64,000 nucleotides of DNA from positions 155,589-219,588 of the forward strand of contig NW_026570388.1 in the NCBI RefSeq assembly GCF_019649055.1, written 5' to 3'. Below are positions 1 to 10,672 of this stretch, piece after piece (position 1 is the stretch's first letter; the number at the start of each line of letters is the position of its first letter). The translations under genes were made by a program, and so were the position numbers. The notes beneath the pieces were generated by a model. The model saw only the letters and a list, made by a program, of their open reading frames with translations, was not told where the DNA came from and made no database searches. The stretch comes from Paramacrobiotus metropolitanus (lineage: Eukaryota > Tardigrada > Eutardigrada > Parachela > Macrobiotidae).

Positions 1-812
1 AAAAAGTTAGAGCTGCCGGCGACCGGCACATTGACGATGGTCACACCGGCATTCTGCTTGGCAATGCCGTTAATTTCCACTTCAGAGAGGGCCAAATCCG
101 CCAGCAACTGCTTGTACAGATCTACAAAACTGGGCGGTGTTTAATACTGTTAAACATACAAATTAACTTAGCACGTAAACACCACGTTGCATACTCGTAC
201 AAGCTTATCCCGTAATTTTTATCGCATCGACACAGCGACACCTACAGATTCAAGTTAAATACGTACTGTGTCCTGCGAAAGAAATTACCGGACGGGGTAG
301 TAGCCATGCAGGGCTATTTCAGCACGAGCAAAGACTTTACACTTACAGAGCCCAAGAAAATAAAAAAGGCAGCGCGCAAACGTACCTTCACCAGTCAGGC
401 TATAGACCTTCGGTGCCGCATTACACGTTGCACTTGAAGAAGTCGAAGAAGGAGTTGCTGCAGGAGTAGCTGCAGGAGTTGCTGCAGGAGTAGCAGCAGG
501 AGTTGCTGCAGGAGTTGCAGCTGGCGTTGCAGCTGGCGTTGCAGCTGGCGTTGCAGCTGGCGTTGCAGCTGGCGTTGCAGCGGGCGTTGCAGCGGGCGTT
601 GCAGCGGGCGTTGCAGCGGGCGTAGCAGCGGGCGTTGCAGCGGGCGTAGCAGCAGGAGTTGCAGCAGGAGTTGCAGCAGGAGTTGCAGCAGGAGTTGCAG
701 CAGGAGTTGGCATAGGAGTTGCAGAAGGTGTACCGTAGGAACCGTAGGCTTGGGCTTGAACGTAGCCGCTGCTCAAAACTGTTAACGCTGCTACAAAAAG
801 AATCACCGCCAT
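1..812 (-). CDS. Secreted Thr-Pro-Ala repeat protein, 3' end outside window
   Basis: Exon 1 is 386-812. It opens with a start in a perfect GCCACCATGG context and a hydrophobic signal peptide of about 20 residues ending near VQA. A Gly/Ser/Tyr/Pro stretch follows, then about 21 copies of the tetrapeptide TPAA, then a Ser/Thr linker with one Cys. A donor GAAG/GTACG lies at 386/385 and a matching acceptor TTTTGTAG/AT at 122/121, giving a phase-1 intron of about 264 bp. Exon 2 (121 to the window edge) continues open as a non-repetitive segment (DLYKQLLADLAL...). Without splicing the frame runs on through intron sequence to a stop at 285. No known domain is recognised. A secreted, possibly O-glycosylated mucin-like or cuticle/matrix protein is my inference. 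The acceptor was chosen because it keeps the phase and the longest open frame. Confidence 0.62.
451..710 (-). repeat. 12-bp coding minisatellite (TPAA units)
   Basis: About 21 head-to-tail 12-bp units, minus-strand sense roughly ACTCCTGCAGCA, each encoding Thr-Pro-Ala-Ala. Blocks of units share third-position variants (GGAGTT, GGCGTT, GGCGTA on the plus strand), as expected from local unit duplication. Length is always a multiple of three, so copy-number change keeps the frame. Confidence 0.9.
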
Positions 813-903
813 GGTGGCTGTTATGTTAGTATTGCTGTACTTGCGTAAAAAAACTTACTATTCTACAGAAGTGCTTTGGTTTTTACCTGGGATGTATCGA
901 ATT

Positions 904-911
904 CTTATATA
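904..911 (-). promoter_or_regulatory. Candidate TATA box (TATATAAG)
   Basis: On the minus strand TATATAAG lies about 92 bp upstream of the ATG at 812. That fits a core promoter with a short 5' leader for the TPAA-repeat gene. No initiator was established. Confidence 0.45.
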
Positions 912-2167
912 GCGATGCGTTATGCTTATTTTCGTTAACATGTTTTCGGGCGGTCCGCGTTGAAGGGTCACGGTTTGTGGTCTGATAAATGACTACACGT
1001 ATGTAGAGCGTTGAACATGTTACATGTGCAATACCCGCCATCAACGAAATATTAAAATTAATTAATAAGGTCACGTTGGCGCATACGTATTGCTATTTCG
1101 AAAAACATTAAGGTCAAGCACCTCAAGGTACAACAATCTGTGATATCAAATGACTGCAGTGAGGTGCACATTGGTTGATTGATTGCAGCAAAAAGACATC
1201 CTTGTCTGTAAGTACCGCAGCGCTTGTATGTTAGAAGCGTAACAGCGGCGTCTAAATCTTCGTACTCTACCACAGGCATGCCGTATTTGCCGTGTCATTG
1301 TGCATGTTGCTATGCCGGCGACAGTAATATTTTTTAACCACGGAACCACTTGTCAAAAAAACCCAGACGAATACGCGGTAATTCTCATGCGCCCTGAAGC
1401 CTTTTTTGGGCCTTTTTGTTTGTGTAGTGTGTTCGATATACGGAACGTAAACAAAATTCCATCACTACCTAAGCTATCGAGGCCAAAGTTGTCATTTGTC
1501 GGCGCCACCGCGTTAACGACAATTACGCGCCGCTAATGAAGTAAGAAGCTGTTTGTGGTACATACGGGGTCAGTCGATGCTACATTATGGCAAGCTCGGT
1601 ATAAAATGATTGAAGACCTCATGCAGTAAATTTTCTTCCACGCGGTAGCATAATCGACCGGTTGGTGTACAGTAAAACCTGGTAACAAAATACACCGACG
1701 GTTCCGCAAATCCCATATTTATTATCCAGGTGTATTTAATTTACAGAACTGCCCCCAGGGGTAGTAAAAATTTTCGCCCCCTCCCCAGTTAATAAAGCAG
1801 AACTATTACATATGTGCAATATGTAAGCTTATTGGCTATTGCTTCAGTAAAGTAATATTAGAATATGCACTGTGCCCATCGCTAACAACTGAACAAAAAA
1901 CTTACAGTTTTACATAAAAGGAATCTAGCGTCTGTTGCTTTGCTTTCGCTGCATAAGCCAGCTTTTTCGTCGCAACCTCTCTAGCTAAAATGTCCTGCGC
2001 TTTATGCACAAAATCGGAACAAGCAGAATTATTTCTTATCGTAAACAACCGCATCTATAATTTCAAGTTTTTTCTACAAAGTCAAATCATTACGCTTTCG
2101 TTTATCCATGATAGTTAATTTTTTACAGTACTAAACTCAAACACTGGCAGTGGCAACACACTGTGTT
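912..2167. other. Intergenic, no gene seen
   Basis: Only short ORFs with no recognisable domains. Around 1672-1740 it holds motifs (TGGTGTACAGTAA, CCAGGTGTATTTAATTTAC) that recur beyond the far side of the retrotransposon at about 6603-6780, possibly its terminal repeats. Confidence 0.5.
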
Positions 2168-2439
2168 TCATCTGCTTGACGTAGCCAAGTTCTGCATGCC
2201 ACTTACACGTACAACTGATTTTAACGCGGATGTTAAATTGTAAGCGAATTTCCTATCCTGGGATCCGGTATGCTGGGATATTGCAGACTTTTCGTGCGGT
2301 AAATGAGGTTTGAAGAGTGCCGGCATGGCCGGAAGTGCGCAATTACAGCTGAGTATCTTACTTTGCGGTACAGATTGCTCACTGCCGGCACCTTCCGCCT
2401 GTGCCCGGTCCCTTCGCCCCCCCAAACAAGCCCCTTTCC

Positions 2440-3420
2440 GGTAGAAGTTCGGGTTAGTGAGCGCGTCAGGCCGGATGTAACGATCAACGCAGTCGCTTTT
2501 CCATCGTCCGGCTCGCTTTATCTCCTCCTTCGGCAGCGCTTGAGCGGCCGCTTCAGTTACCGCTCCGATGCGGAAGCTGTGTGTACTGAAGCGCAGGCGG
2601 TCGGGGTGGGCATCCAGGAGAGACTTCAGGGATCGATCTACTCGCTCCGTGTGAGATAGCGACCATCGGCATAGCGGTAGAAAGGTTTTGTCATTCCCCC
2701 TTGCATCTCCCGCTGCCGGTGGTAAGCTTCGATAGCGCGGACAGGGCACACTGAGCGGTTAGTTGCGGTGAGCTCGATCTTTGTGCCTGCTGCGCACTGG
2801 TCCGATTTCGTCCGTTTCAGTGAGACTATCACACGCGCGCCCGTCAACTGTACGTCGTTGCATGTCAGGGTTGATGCCGCATCGAACAAGCTGGACGTCT
2901 TGCTTACCAGCTCACTGACTCGCATGAACCCAAAGAAAGCCATGCAGAACGCGCTCCATAGCATCACGGCCTCTTCAGTGTTATCGTGCTCTGCCAGTCG
3001 CGTTTTGAGCATGCGCATCACGTTCAGCGTAATCGGTAGACGTTGATCAGGCGTCGGCCCTTAAGCCGCTTGTATCCGTTAACCGCCCGCACGACCAGGT
3101 CGTCGGCTGTTGGGTTAGGCAACGCTGCTTCTCGATGATGATTGTGGATCGCCGCCAAATACACTTTGCATGTCCGATAAGCTGCCTTGTCCTCGAAAAG
3201 CTGCGCGACAAACGCAGCGACCGTCGCCGGAGCTGCTGGGAGCGGTGTTAGGCGATTGGCAAGGCAAAATGCTTGAAACGGCTCAACGAAGAATCGTATG
3301 TCGTTCGGGAGGATGAGGAAATGTTTGCGCCGAGGAGGCGCTGCAGAGTCGGGTTTGGTCGTAAGACTCCTGCAGGCTCGAAAATGTCCGGACATGGTGT
3401 AGGCGACTGCGACGCCTGAG
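2440..3420 (-). pseudogene. Tyrosine recombinase domain of DIRS/Ngaro-like element
   Basis: This recombinase would integrate the circular DNA copy of the element. The N-terminal SAM-like part reads as ...SSSSRTTYDSSL... directly after the RNase H region, so it seems to have been fused to or to overlap the RT frame. The catalytic part shows GFMRVSEL with the first Arg, HSFRIGA (2561-2581) with the His-x-x-Arg pair, then GRWKS and the nucleophile Tyr in DRYIRP (codon 2477-2479). All catalytic residues are present. The coding path nevertheless uses three frames, with shifts near 3280, 3022 and 2700, so no intact protein can be made as the sequence stands. Confidence 0.85.
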
Positions 3421-4960
3421 GGGCCAGCTTTCGGAACCGCTCCGTCTGAAAACGAGATAAGGCATCAGCTATTCCGTTATCAACGCCGCGAACGTGTTTC
3501 AAGGTTAGGTGAAATTATTATCTGCCGCCGCCCGCGTCAAGCGCCGCATAAGATCAAGGACGCCCGGGCTGCTGGAGCAGGCGTGCCCATGCCTCCACAG
3601 CGCCGGCGTTGTCAGTATGGAAAATGATTTTTCGTCGCCACAAATTCCGCCCCCAAACAATAGCCGCGAGGAGGATGGGAACCATCTCCAGGTACTCAAT
3701 TGATGGCGGGCGTTGCAGGATCCACTTTGGCCACCTAAGCTGGAACCATTCGTTTTGATAAAGGCTCCCAGACCAAGCGTGGCGGATGCGTCTGTATAAA
3801 GGTGCAGTACGTCAGAGGTGGTCCAGTCCGGGTCCAGGAAGAGGGCCGTGCCGTTCCATTGTGGCAGAAATGTTCTCCACCAATCCAGGTCACTGTGAAA
3901 GTCGTCGGTGAGAGTGATAGTGGAACGTCCATGGAAGGCGGAAAGCAGCATTATCATTCGCCTCGTGAACAGCCGACTGGATGGTACGCATTTTGAGGCA
4001 AAAGACAATGTACCGATCAGACTTTGCAGCTCGTTAGTGGTACAGGATTCCCTTCCGACCCAATTCTTGAGGGTTTCCATTATGTCTAGCTGCTTATTGT
4101 TGGGCAGGCTGAGAGTCTGCGCCACCGAGTCAAGCACTATGCCGAGGAATGTCAGCCGAGTGGCGGGGCCCTCTGTTTTGTCCAGAGCTAATGGCACCCC
4201 AAGCTCGCTGCACACTGCCTCCATAGACTGCATGAGCAGACTGCACTCGATCGTCCGAGGTTTGCCAACGAAAAAGAAATCATCTACGTAGTGTAGCAAG
4301 GTAACTAGCCGTGCTCTCTTTCCCACACACCAGTGAACAGCAAGGGAGAAGAATTCGAAGATATAAGGTGAAGAGCGGCAACCGAACGGTAGCACTATGT
4401 CGAAAAAGTACTCACCGCTAATCTTGAACCCCAGCAGGTTCCAGTCGGCGCGTCTGACGGGAATGAGGCGAAACGCGGACTTGATGTCCATCTTGGCCAT
4501 CACTGCGCCTTTGCCGGCGGTCACGACTAGGCGTACAGCATCGTCGACTGAACAGTACTGCAAGGGCATTTCATCGCCCCTTATGTAGTCGTTGATGCTG
4601 TTTCCGTACGGTTGGGAAAGGTCCATTATAGTCCGATGGCCCCGTCTTTTTTTTGGACGGCAGCCCAGCGCGTTAACGACGAAGTGAGGCAGCGGAGGAG
4701 CAGAGAATGGTCCGACGGTATGACCCAGCGAAACCTCCTTTCTTATGCTTTGCAGGAGCGCGTCGTGGTGAATTCGTGCGGACTGTGAATTACTTGTGGA
4801 CCGGCTTTGTTGCGGTCCTGTATACCGAATATCAGCTCCGGTACGCAAGGTGTTGAGGATGAACTGACGGAGATCTTTATCGGGGTGATCCGTGAGCAGC
4901 CTGGCAAAAGCGTCGGCACGCAGGGGCGTCCAAGCGCTTGCCGGAACTCTCGACGGCTCA
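3421..4960 (-). pseudogene. Reverse transcriptase-RNase H of DIRS/Ngaro-like element
   Basis: The RT runs mostly in one frame. It shows motif A (MAKMDIKSAFRLIP), motif B (LPFGCRSSPY) and the catalytic YVDD (codons 4279-4290), followed by the thumb. RNase H begins with LYTDAS and continues with HTDN in another frame. A one-base loss in a T run near 3760 separates them. The RNase H tail VDNGIADALSR (about 3450) is typical of DIRS-like elements and runs into the recombinase after another frame change near 3505. Catalytic Asp residues of RT and RNase H are visible. The function of the intact ancestor is clear. This copy is broken. Confidence 0.85.
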
Positions 4961-6242
4961 GCGACTTCCGGCTTTGCACTGGGGTGCTTTGTGGTCCTTT
5001 TCCCGGCAGTGCTCGCAGACGTGAAGGCGCCGATGTTTGCATGGTTCGGTGCAGTGGCCGTAGTTATGATTGCGGCAGATTTCGCCCCCCGCTGCTGGGG
5101 CGGGACGAAAGGGCGGTACGTAACCGGCCTGGCCGCGGCGTGGCTGCTTGCACTGGGCGATAAAGTGCCCAGCTCTCCGCAGTTCCGGCATTTGTCCGTG
5201 GAGGCTGCTATCTTCTTCAATCTACTCTCTGGGTCACTGTCGCTGGCAGCCTCCTCTGGCACGGCGTTTTGGATATAATCGGCGTAAGTGTCGTCATGCT
5301 GGCGGGCCCACATGTCAATTTCATGAGGGTGGCTGGTCATGAGCGATCTGAATTGCCGGTCATACTCGAGCCAATGGGCGGTCGGAACCCCCCGGTCGAC
5401 GTATGCCGCAATCAGATCTTGATACTTAGCCAGGGCCGTAGCTAGCTCCGGCACGATTGTGACGCGGTATGCCAGGAACACGGAAAAGGCGCGGATCCAG
5501 GAGGTGAAGGAGTCAACGACTACGCGCACTTCGTTTGGCTTTAACACGACGTGTCCTCTTGACATTACCAGCTTGGAGCCTCCATGCTTCGGTTTTTCCA
5601 CCCGGTTTTTTGGTAGCAAGCAATCAAAATCGACGTACCGCGTTGGGTCCGCAAGTCGCCGGCGAACCCTGCTGGGGACCGCTGGCAGGTGCTTCGCCCG
5701 ATCGAGCAGAGCGTTTCGAGCGGACGATGATGCGCGGTATCCGCTTCGTTGATTTCCGCAGGGATGCGGACCCAGACGGTCGAAAATCGGCGGGCGGGCG
5801 GGTGAGCGGCTGTGAGACGAGGAGCGGCTCCTAGAACTGCTGCTCTTACCTCTTCGTCGGCGATGCGCGCGTCCGCTGCTTCCTCTGCTGTGATGCACAT
5901 CCCTTTTCCGTCCGGGTGCGACTCAATCTGGATGACAGATGCAGTTGCTGGAGAGATAGGCCGGGAACCCCAAGCTCCTGGTTGCCAGCGGTGTGACAAT
6001 ATCCAGGAGCTGTTGGATTTGTCGCTGCTGTTGGTCCTGTCGCACCATCACGGTTTGCAAATCGGGTGCCGGTGGATCCACAACTACGACTTTCGACCTG
6101 ATTGTAGGAGCAGGTGACTGGGATCGGTCGCGCTCGGCTGGGACGCATCCTGGATTGGGGAGCCCGGCCTCCTCTGGTGCCGCCGCCAGAGCGCGTTTTT
6201 CTCGGGCTCAGGTTTCGGTTAGGCTTTTCTTTGGTGGCATTA
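4958..6242 (-). pseudogene. Gag-like protein of DIRS/Ngaro-like element
   Basis: An Arg/Ser-rich N-terminus is followed by a conserved block (RYVDFDCLL...W..AFSVFLAYR) that is also present in the second YR element at 50.5-51.3 kb. A CX2CX4HX4C zinc knuckle starts at 5190, followed by a Cys/His-rich region and a second knuckle (CEHCREKDHKAPQC). The first knuckle is split by loss of one G in a G run near 5168, and the frame returns to that of the RT near 4965. The N-terminal part also changes frame between about 5900 and 6000. The start at 6242 (ATTATGCCACC) is plausible but not proven. Confidence 0.75.
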
Positions 6243-6262
6243 TGCAGAATGCTTCTGATCAC

Positions 6263-7809
6263 CGTAAATTAAAGACACGAAGGGTATTGCTGGAAGATTT
6301 TAGCGAGATTCCAGAAATTCGAACGTAACAGCATGAATGTAGCCGAAAACACGAATGCGAGTAAGCTGTAACGCGCGAAAGGCAAAATGCACACGGCACC
6401 ATGCTGCCGGTGCCGGGATTAACAGGGAAACAACTGTACAGGAATTCGTAAATTGCGCCAATTTAACATTAGCTAAGTTACACTTAACTTTCATTTTCGT
6501 TGTATTTTGTTTGTCTTGGCCAGACTGTATGTAGCCAGCAGGTTCTTACATATGGGTATTTCGCATCCGGTTAAGAACAAAAGTGTATGTAAGCCTATTA
6601 TACAGGTGTATGCACTGTACAGGATCCCCCCTATGTTATAGTCTACGGGATGCGCCGGTTCCAGTTTCAGCGTATTTACTTCCAGGTGTATTTGTTTACC
6701 AGGTGTATGTAGAGACAGGTTTTACTGTACCACGAAAGCGGCACTCTTGTCGTGTTTTGGTGTATAGTAATCCTGTAACCGCAGTTATTGTAGAAACGGC
6801 TGCCAACTTTCCAATCAAAAGTAAATCAGATTATTAGTTCGATGGAAATAATTTGGAGACATTCTTAAATCAGGTGCCCTGTTGGCATTTTGTTCTTGGA
6901 AAACTTTATATACCCGGTGCATTTCTCACATTCAAATAAGCTGCTACTGTTAGCAAGCATTTTGTTATATCGAGCATGTCTCATCGAGAAATTATTTGCA
7001 CAACGTGGCACTATTACTATATGTTGAAACTGGCATACATTAGTTATGAAGTGCATTGGTAATTAGTTTCCTCCAGGCAAAAAAAATGCAACTGGTTGGG
7101 TGCAGTAGCAACCGTGTCTTTACACGACTTGCAATTTTTCGTAAATAAACTCTTCGGCACAACTTGTGCGGACTGCAACAGTAAAGAAAATTTCACTGCA
7201 GCCTCGCTCCAGGCCTGTTAAAGCCCGCCAACGCGCCTTTTGCTAGTAAACCTATGTTCAGTTTCAATTAGCATTCTGCGAGTTATAAAAAAGTACCACA
7301 ATATACACAGGCAAATCCACATCCTGGATTTGCCATAAGTTCTTTACGCTACATTTTTAACTTTGCTTTTGATATTCTACTATCTTTTGATATTCTTTGC
7401 TTGCTTTGCCTTCATCTTAGGGAGCCTTTATTTACGTACCTTACATTTGTGAAAAGAAATCTGTTGACTGTGGAGGCACAATATGGATGACAGCCTCTTG
7501 TCATAGATAGTTGTATGTGTTATGACGCATGGTTGCACGGTAGTACTCGTAAGTCGTAATAAACAATAACAATGCAATTGACCTCTAATAATCAATCATG
7601 GAAACACACACGACATTAGTCATGCTGCTAGATGCTTCACCAAGTATCTGGTTTTGTTATAACTGAGAAGTCAACACTTAAAAGAGGTTTTCAGTAATTA
7701 GAATAGAAAAATTAGCGGTATTTTGAGAAAAGTTGTTGGGAAATAGCGTTAACTTTGCAACCTCCGGCGAGTAACTAATAGGCAGTTATAGACTATTACA
7801 GATATTTTA
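6263..7809. other. Intergenic, no gene seen
   Basis: AT-rich, with only short ORFs. The first 500 bp hold several CAGGTGTAT motifs (6603, 6683, 6699) and TGGTGTATAGTAA (6758) that may be the 5' terminal repeat of the adjacent retrotransposon. A short local repeat TTTTGATATTCT occurs near 7370-7395. Confidence 0.45.
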
Positions 7810-7810
7810 T

Positions 7811-8055
7811 TTACAAACCGAGGTACACATGTATCAATAAACGAAAACCATTACAAGCAAGCGAAAGAGCTACACTTTGTAACATATGGAGTTCATTTAG
7901 CTTTTCCGCTTTGCCAATTGTACCCAGTACTGATGCCGCATTGCCTCGCTGTATCTCGAATGAGAGTCGCTGTCGGAGAAATTCGTGCGAGCGCTTTTTT
8001 CCGGAATGGTCCCGCAGACGCTTTCCTAGCACCTTGATAAGGGCGATATAGACTT
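7811..8055 (-). mobile_element. 5'-truncated copy of RLE-type non-LTR retrotransposon
   Basis: The minus strand encodes the last about 50 residues of the ORF found at 37501-40368. It shares LGKRL, RSHEFLRQRLS, IQRGNAASVLGT and AEKLNE, followed by a short 3' UTR ending in GTAAATAAAAT. Similarity stops abruptly near 8055, as expected for 5' truncation during target-primed reverse transcription. The two copies differ at many residues, so they are not recent sisters. No target duplication could be identified. Confidence 0.8.
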
Positions 8056-8940
8056 GAAATATTACGGTAGTTTATCATTAGCGGCTATCACCACAAAATC
8101 AGTTTACAGTTAGGTTTAAAATTACCTTTGATGTGCACGCATGACGGCAACTGTCTGTCCGGGAGGAAGCTCAAAATACAGACAGTTTACACGCTCACTT
8201 CTACAAATAAAACAGAAAGCATTAAATTTACAACAAAAACACTTCTTCAATGCTTTCTTGATACGGAATTGTGCCCAAACTGTAGTAGTAGTTAAAGTAG
8301 TCGTTAAAGGACGTTACCATCACGAATCACGATCGATGCGCTGCAATAAGCACCGCCTTGTGAGCGCTGCTGTTCCTTTTTAGTACTCTTAAAAAATACG
8401 CACAGAGGAGTCAGTTTAACAAATTAATACGTGCACATGCAGTTGACGACCTGTTCAAGTAGGCAAGAGGATCGAAGTCATAAAACCATACAAGCATTGC
8501 TTTTTGGAATCACTGGGATGCCCAGTATTCAATTTTGTTTTGGAATATCACACTGGAATTGTATGCGGTCGCTCGTATGGTGTGTTGTATAACTTCAGTC
8601 CATACGAGGACCGTTGGGTGCCATGAACATACCCTGCAGGATTAGATCCAACTTGATGCAGTTATGCCGATTCTAAAAAAAGGTCAGCATGCGCTGTTGC
8701 TCATTTCAATTACTCGTACATTTTGGAAGCGTTAGGTCTCTTTCGGTGTTCGAGTTTTTAAAATTCTGCGGAAGCAACGATTAAATAGCATGCAGGAATG
8801 TTATAGGCAGGCTTTAATTCTGTCGAAGGTATAACTATTCGAAATGCCGCACAATGTCCACACCCGAAAGAAACGGAATCTCGTTTAACAGTGGCGCACC
8901 TCCACCTCATTGTCTCATACATGCGGATTATTTCGAGAAA
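8056..8940. other. Intergenic, no gene seen
   Basis: No coding region or repeat recognised. It lies 3' of the receptor gene on the minus strand. Confidence 0.5.
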
Positions 8941-9921
8941 TTATTTTAGTCTCAAGCTTATCAGCCACATTAACGGATCAAAAATCATTTGCAGATTGTA
9001 CAATATGGTGATTGCGCTGAATCCCCACACAGGCATCCGAAATCCCAAGAACAACGCACTCCAGTAAACGTCCGCCGGCATCCAGCAGAAAAACACCGAA
9101 ATCGCGGTAGATGTCAGAACGACAAAGGGCTTTACTTGGCGCTTTCTTATGCTAGACGCTATCGCTTTCAGGTTTCTTGCACCTGGTGCGCTCTCCCCCA
9201 AGTGATCGGAAGCGACATCATTTGTCTGGGGATAAATTAACCGTTTTCTCTTCCACCGTAGAATAACGATATAGAAGTAGATCCCGATAACCAGAATGAG
9301 CGGTACAAAGCGGTGTACGACGATATCCACAGCTCTCCACTGCATCAGCACACCGGCCGCTAGTTGACACACTGTGCGGCGTTCCGGTGGATTGTAGTAG
9401 AAAAACTCCAGCAAGAACATGGGAAACTGAACGACATGAACGTAGACCAGAACAGACAAACAAAACAAGCATGTCTTTTTGCGACGGTTAAGGTAGTTGT
9501 CGCGGTACGACGGGGAACAGTTGACCATCCGCAGACGATCAACAGCAATGAGGACGTGGAGCAAGACCGGCACTTGGCTGACGACGAACTGCACGTAATT
9601 GTACAGGACACACACCAAATAACCGCCCGGAAAGATCCCGTTGACGGCAGCCATGAGGCCCAGCGGACGAATGGTAATGACGTATACAATGTGCCCAAGA
9701 GATATGGCTATCAGGTACAGGGTGAAGGAGGTGATGCGCGTGCGCGGTAGGAGTTGTATTATCAGCATACCCAGGTTCAAAACGAAGGAGATACAAGAGA
9801 TGGTGGCTATCGTAATCAGCAACGGGGTCCAGGCTGGATAGTCCGTTGACGAGTGGGTTATGTTGAAGTTACTGGTGTTCGCATGATTCAGTGAAATCGT
9901 AGAGTTGGCTGTTTTGTTCAT
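8941..9921 (-). CDS. Rhodopsin-like GPCR, DRL subtype (receptor A)
   Basis: An intact, intronless 326-residue seven-transmembrane receptor in the plasma membrane. The N-terminus has N-glycosylation sites (NST, NTS, NIT within residues 6-22). TM1 is about 31-55 with N49 as Asn1.50. C104 at TM3 and C185 in ECL2 can form the class A disulfide. TM3 ends in VDRLR (128-131), a DRY variant. TM5 is about 200-222, the basic third loop 223-264, and TM6 carries CWMP (279-282). TM7 has FDPLMW (314-319) instead of NPxxY, and the protein ends seven residues later, so there is no helix 8 or tail. TM2 lacks the usual Asp2.50. The closest relative in the window is 13552-14541. The ligand is unknown. The start is the first ATG of the frame before the glycosylation sites. 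Confidence 0.92.
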   Translation of the reverse strand: MNKTANSTISLNHANTSNFNITHSSTDYPAWTPLLITIATISCISFVLNLGMLIIQLLPRTRITSFTLYLIAISLGHIVYVITIRPLGLMAAVNGIFPGGYLVCVLYNYVQFVVSQVPVLLHVLIAVDRLRMVNCSPSYRDNYLNRRKKTCLFCLSVLVYVHVVQFPMFLLEFFYYNPPERRTVCQLAAGVLMQWRAVDIVVHRFVPLILVIGIYFYIVILRWKRKRLIYPQTNDVASDHLGESAPGARNLKAIASSIRKRQVKPFVVLTSTAISVFFCWMPADVYWSALFLGFRMPVWGFSAITILYNLQMIFDPLMWLISLRLK

Positions 9922-10038
9922 CCTGGTTAAAGGAATTCAAGTGGGCCAGAAACGCGTCTACAGCTAAATTTTTCTTGCCGTGCACGAGTTCCCAGTTTAC
10001 GGTATCAAGACCAAACCGGACCGGTCCAGAAAGAGGAT

Positions 10039-10045
10039 CTTTATA
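10039..10045 (-). promoter_or_regulatory. Candidate TATA box upstream of receptor A
   Basis: Minus-strand TATAAAG lies about 118 bp upstream of the ATG at 9921. This rests on position and motif only. AT-rich DNA gives such matches by chance. Confidence 0.3.
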
Positions 10046-10672
10046 ATATTATGTAAGTACTTCTATTGGCAGTTGTCCGCGGCTTTCATTGTGCTAATGT
10101 CTAATCTCTGTACACTCTGGAGTCTGTACTAATGGTGTCTACACTCTAAACTCTGGAATAAACGAGTATGACTGTAAATCAAACTGACAGAAAATGGTTA
10201 ATTAATCTTTTGAGATGTGGTTGATGCGCTTATACACGTGACGTTTTTATAGCATTCAGAATCTTAAGAAGAAGGAGGAGTACATATTCAGCACGCGAGA
10301 CATATTTAATACCGTGAAATCCAAATTAAACACTCCCTCTGATTGAGTAGGTACCTGTGCACGTGCACTAAATGTTTCCTCTCAAGACATTTGTGGATTC
10401 AAGCAGTACGTGTATGTTTTCATTTTCTTGTTAAACTTCTATTATATTTCGCTGATGTACACTTCTGAATATTTGCAACTGTAAATGTTTTGTGAGAGTG
10501 TTAACCTGGCTCGTTATACCGGTAGACAATTCGACCTACCTCAAATAGCTTCAGATGCAAACCAGCAGGGTGTGATATGGCTACACTTCTACCGGTTTCT
10601 CTTGCTCGAGCCTTTTCTGTACCATTCAGCTAAAAGTAAATAAGTACTACTGACTGGTGAGTAGTTATGTAC
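10046..10672. other. Intergenic upstream of receptor A
   Basis: Short phrases based on ACTCTGGA and ACTCTAAACTCTGGA recur near 10106-10160. No gene seen. Confidence 0.4.

Larger units (their letters stand above)
2168..6262 (-). mobile_element. DIRS/Ngaro-type tyrosine-recombinase retrotransposon, decayed
   Basis: In minus-strand order the body encodes a Gag-like protein with zinc motifs, a reverse transcriptase with RNase H, and a tyrosine recombinase. This combination defines the YR retrotransposons (DIRS, Ngaro, PAT). There is no integrase or DDE domain. Every domain is readable but the frame changes at least six times, several times at short homopolymers. Possible terminal repeats: CAGGTGTAT and TGGTGTA(C/T)AGTAA motifs occur on both flanks (1672-1740 and 6603-6780). 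Their arrangement is not clear enough to decide between split direct repeats (Ngaro) and inverted repeats (DIRS). It sits between the TPAA-repeat gene and the receptor cluster. Confidence 0.85.
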
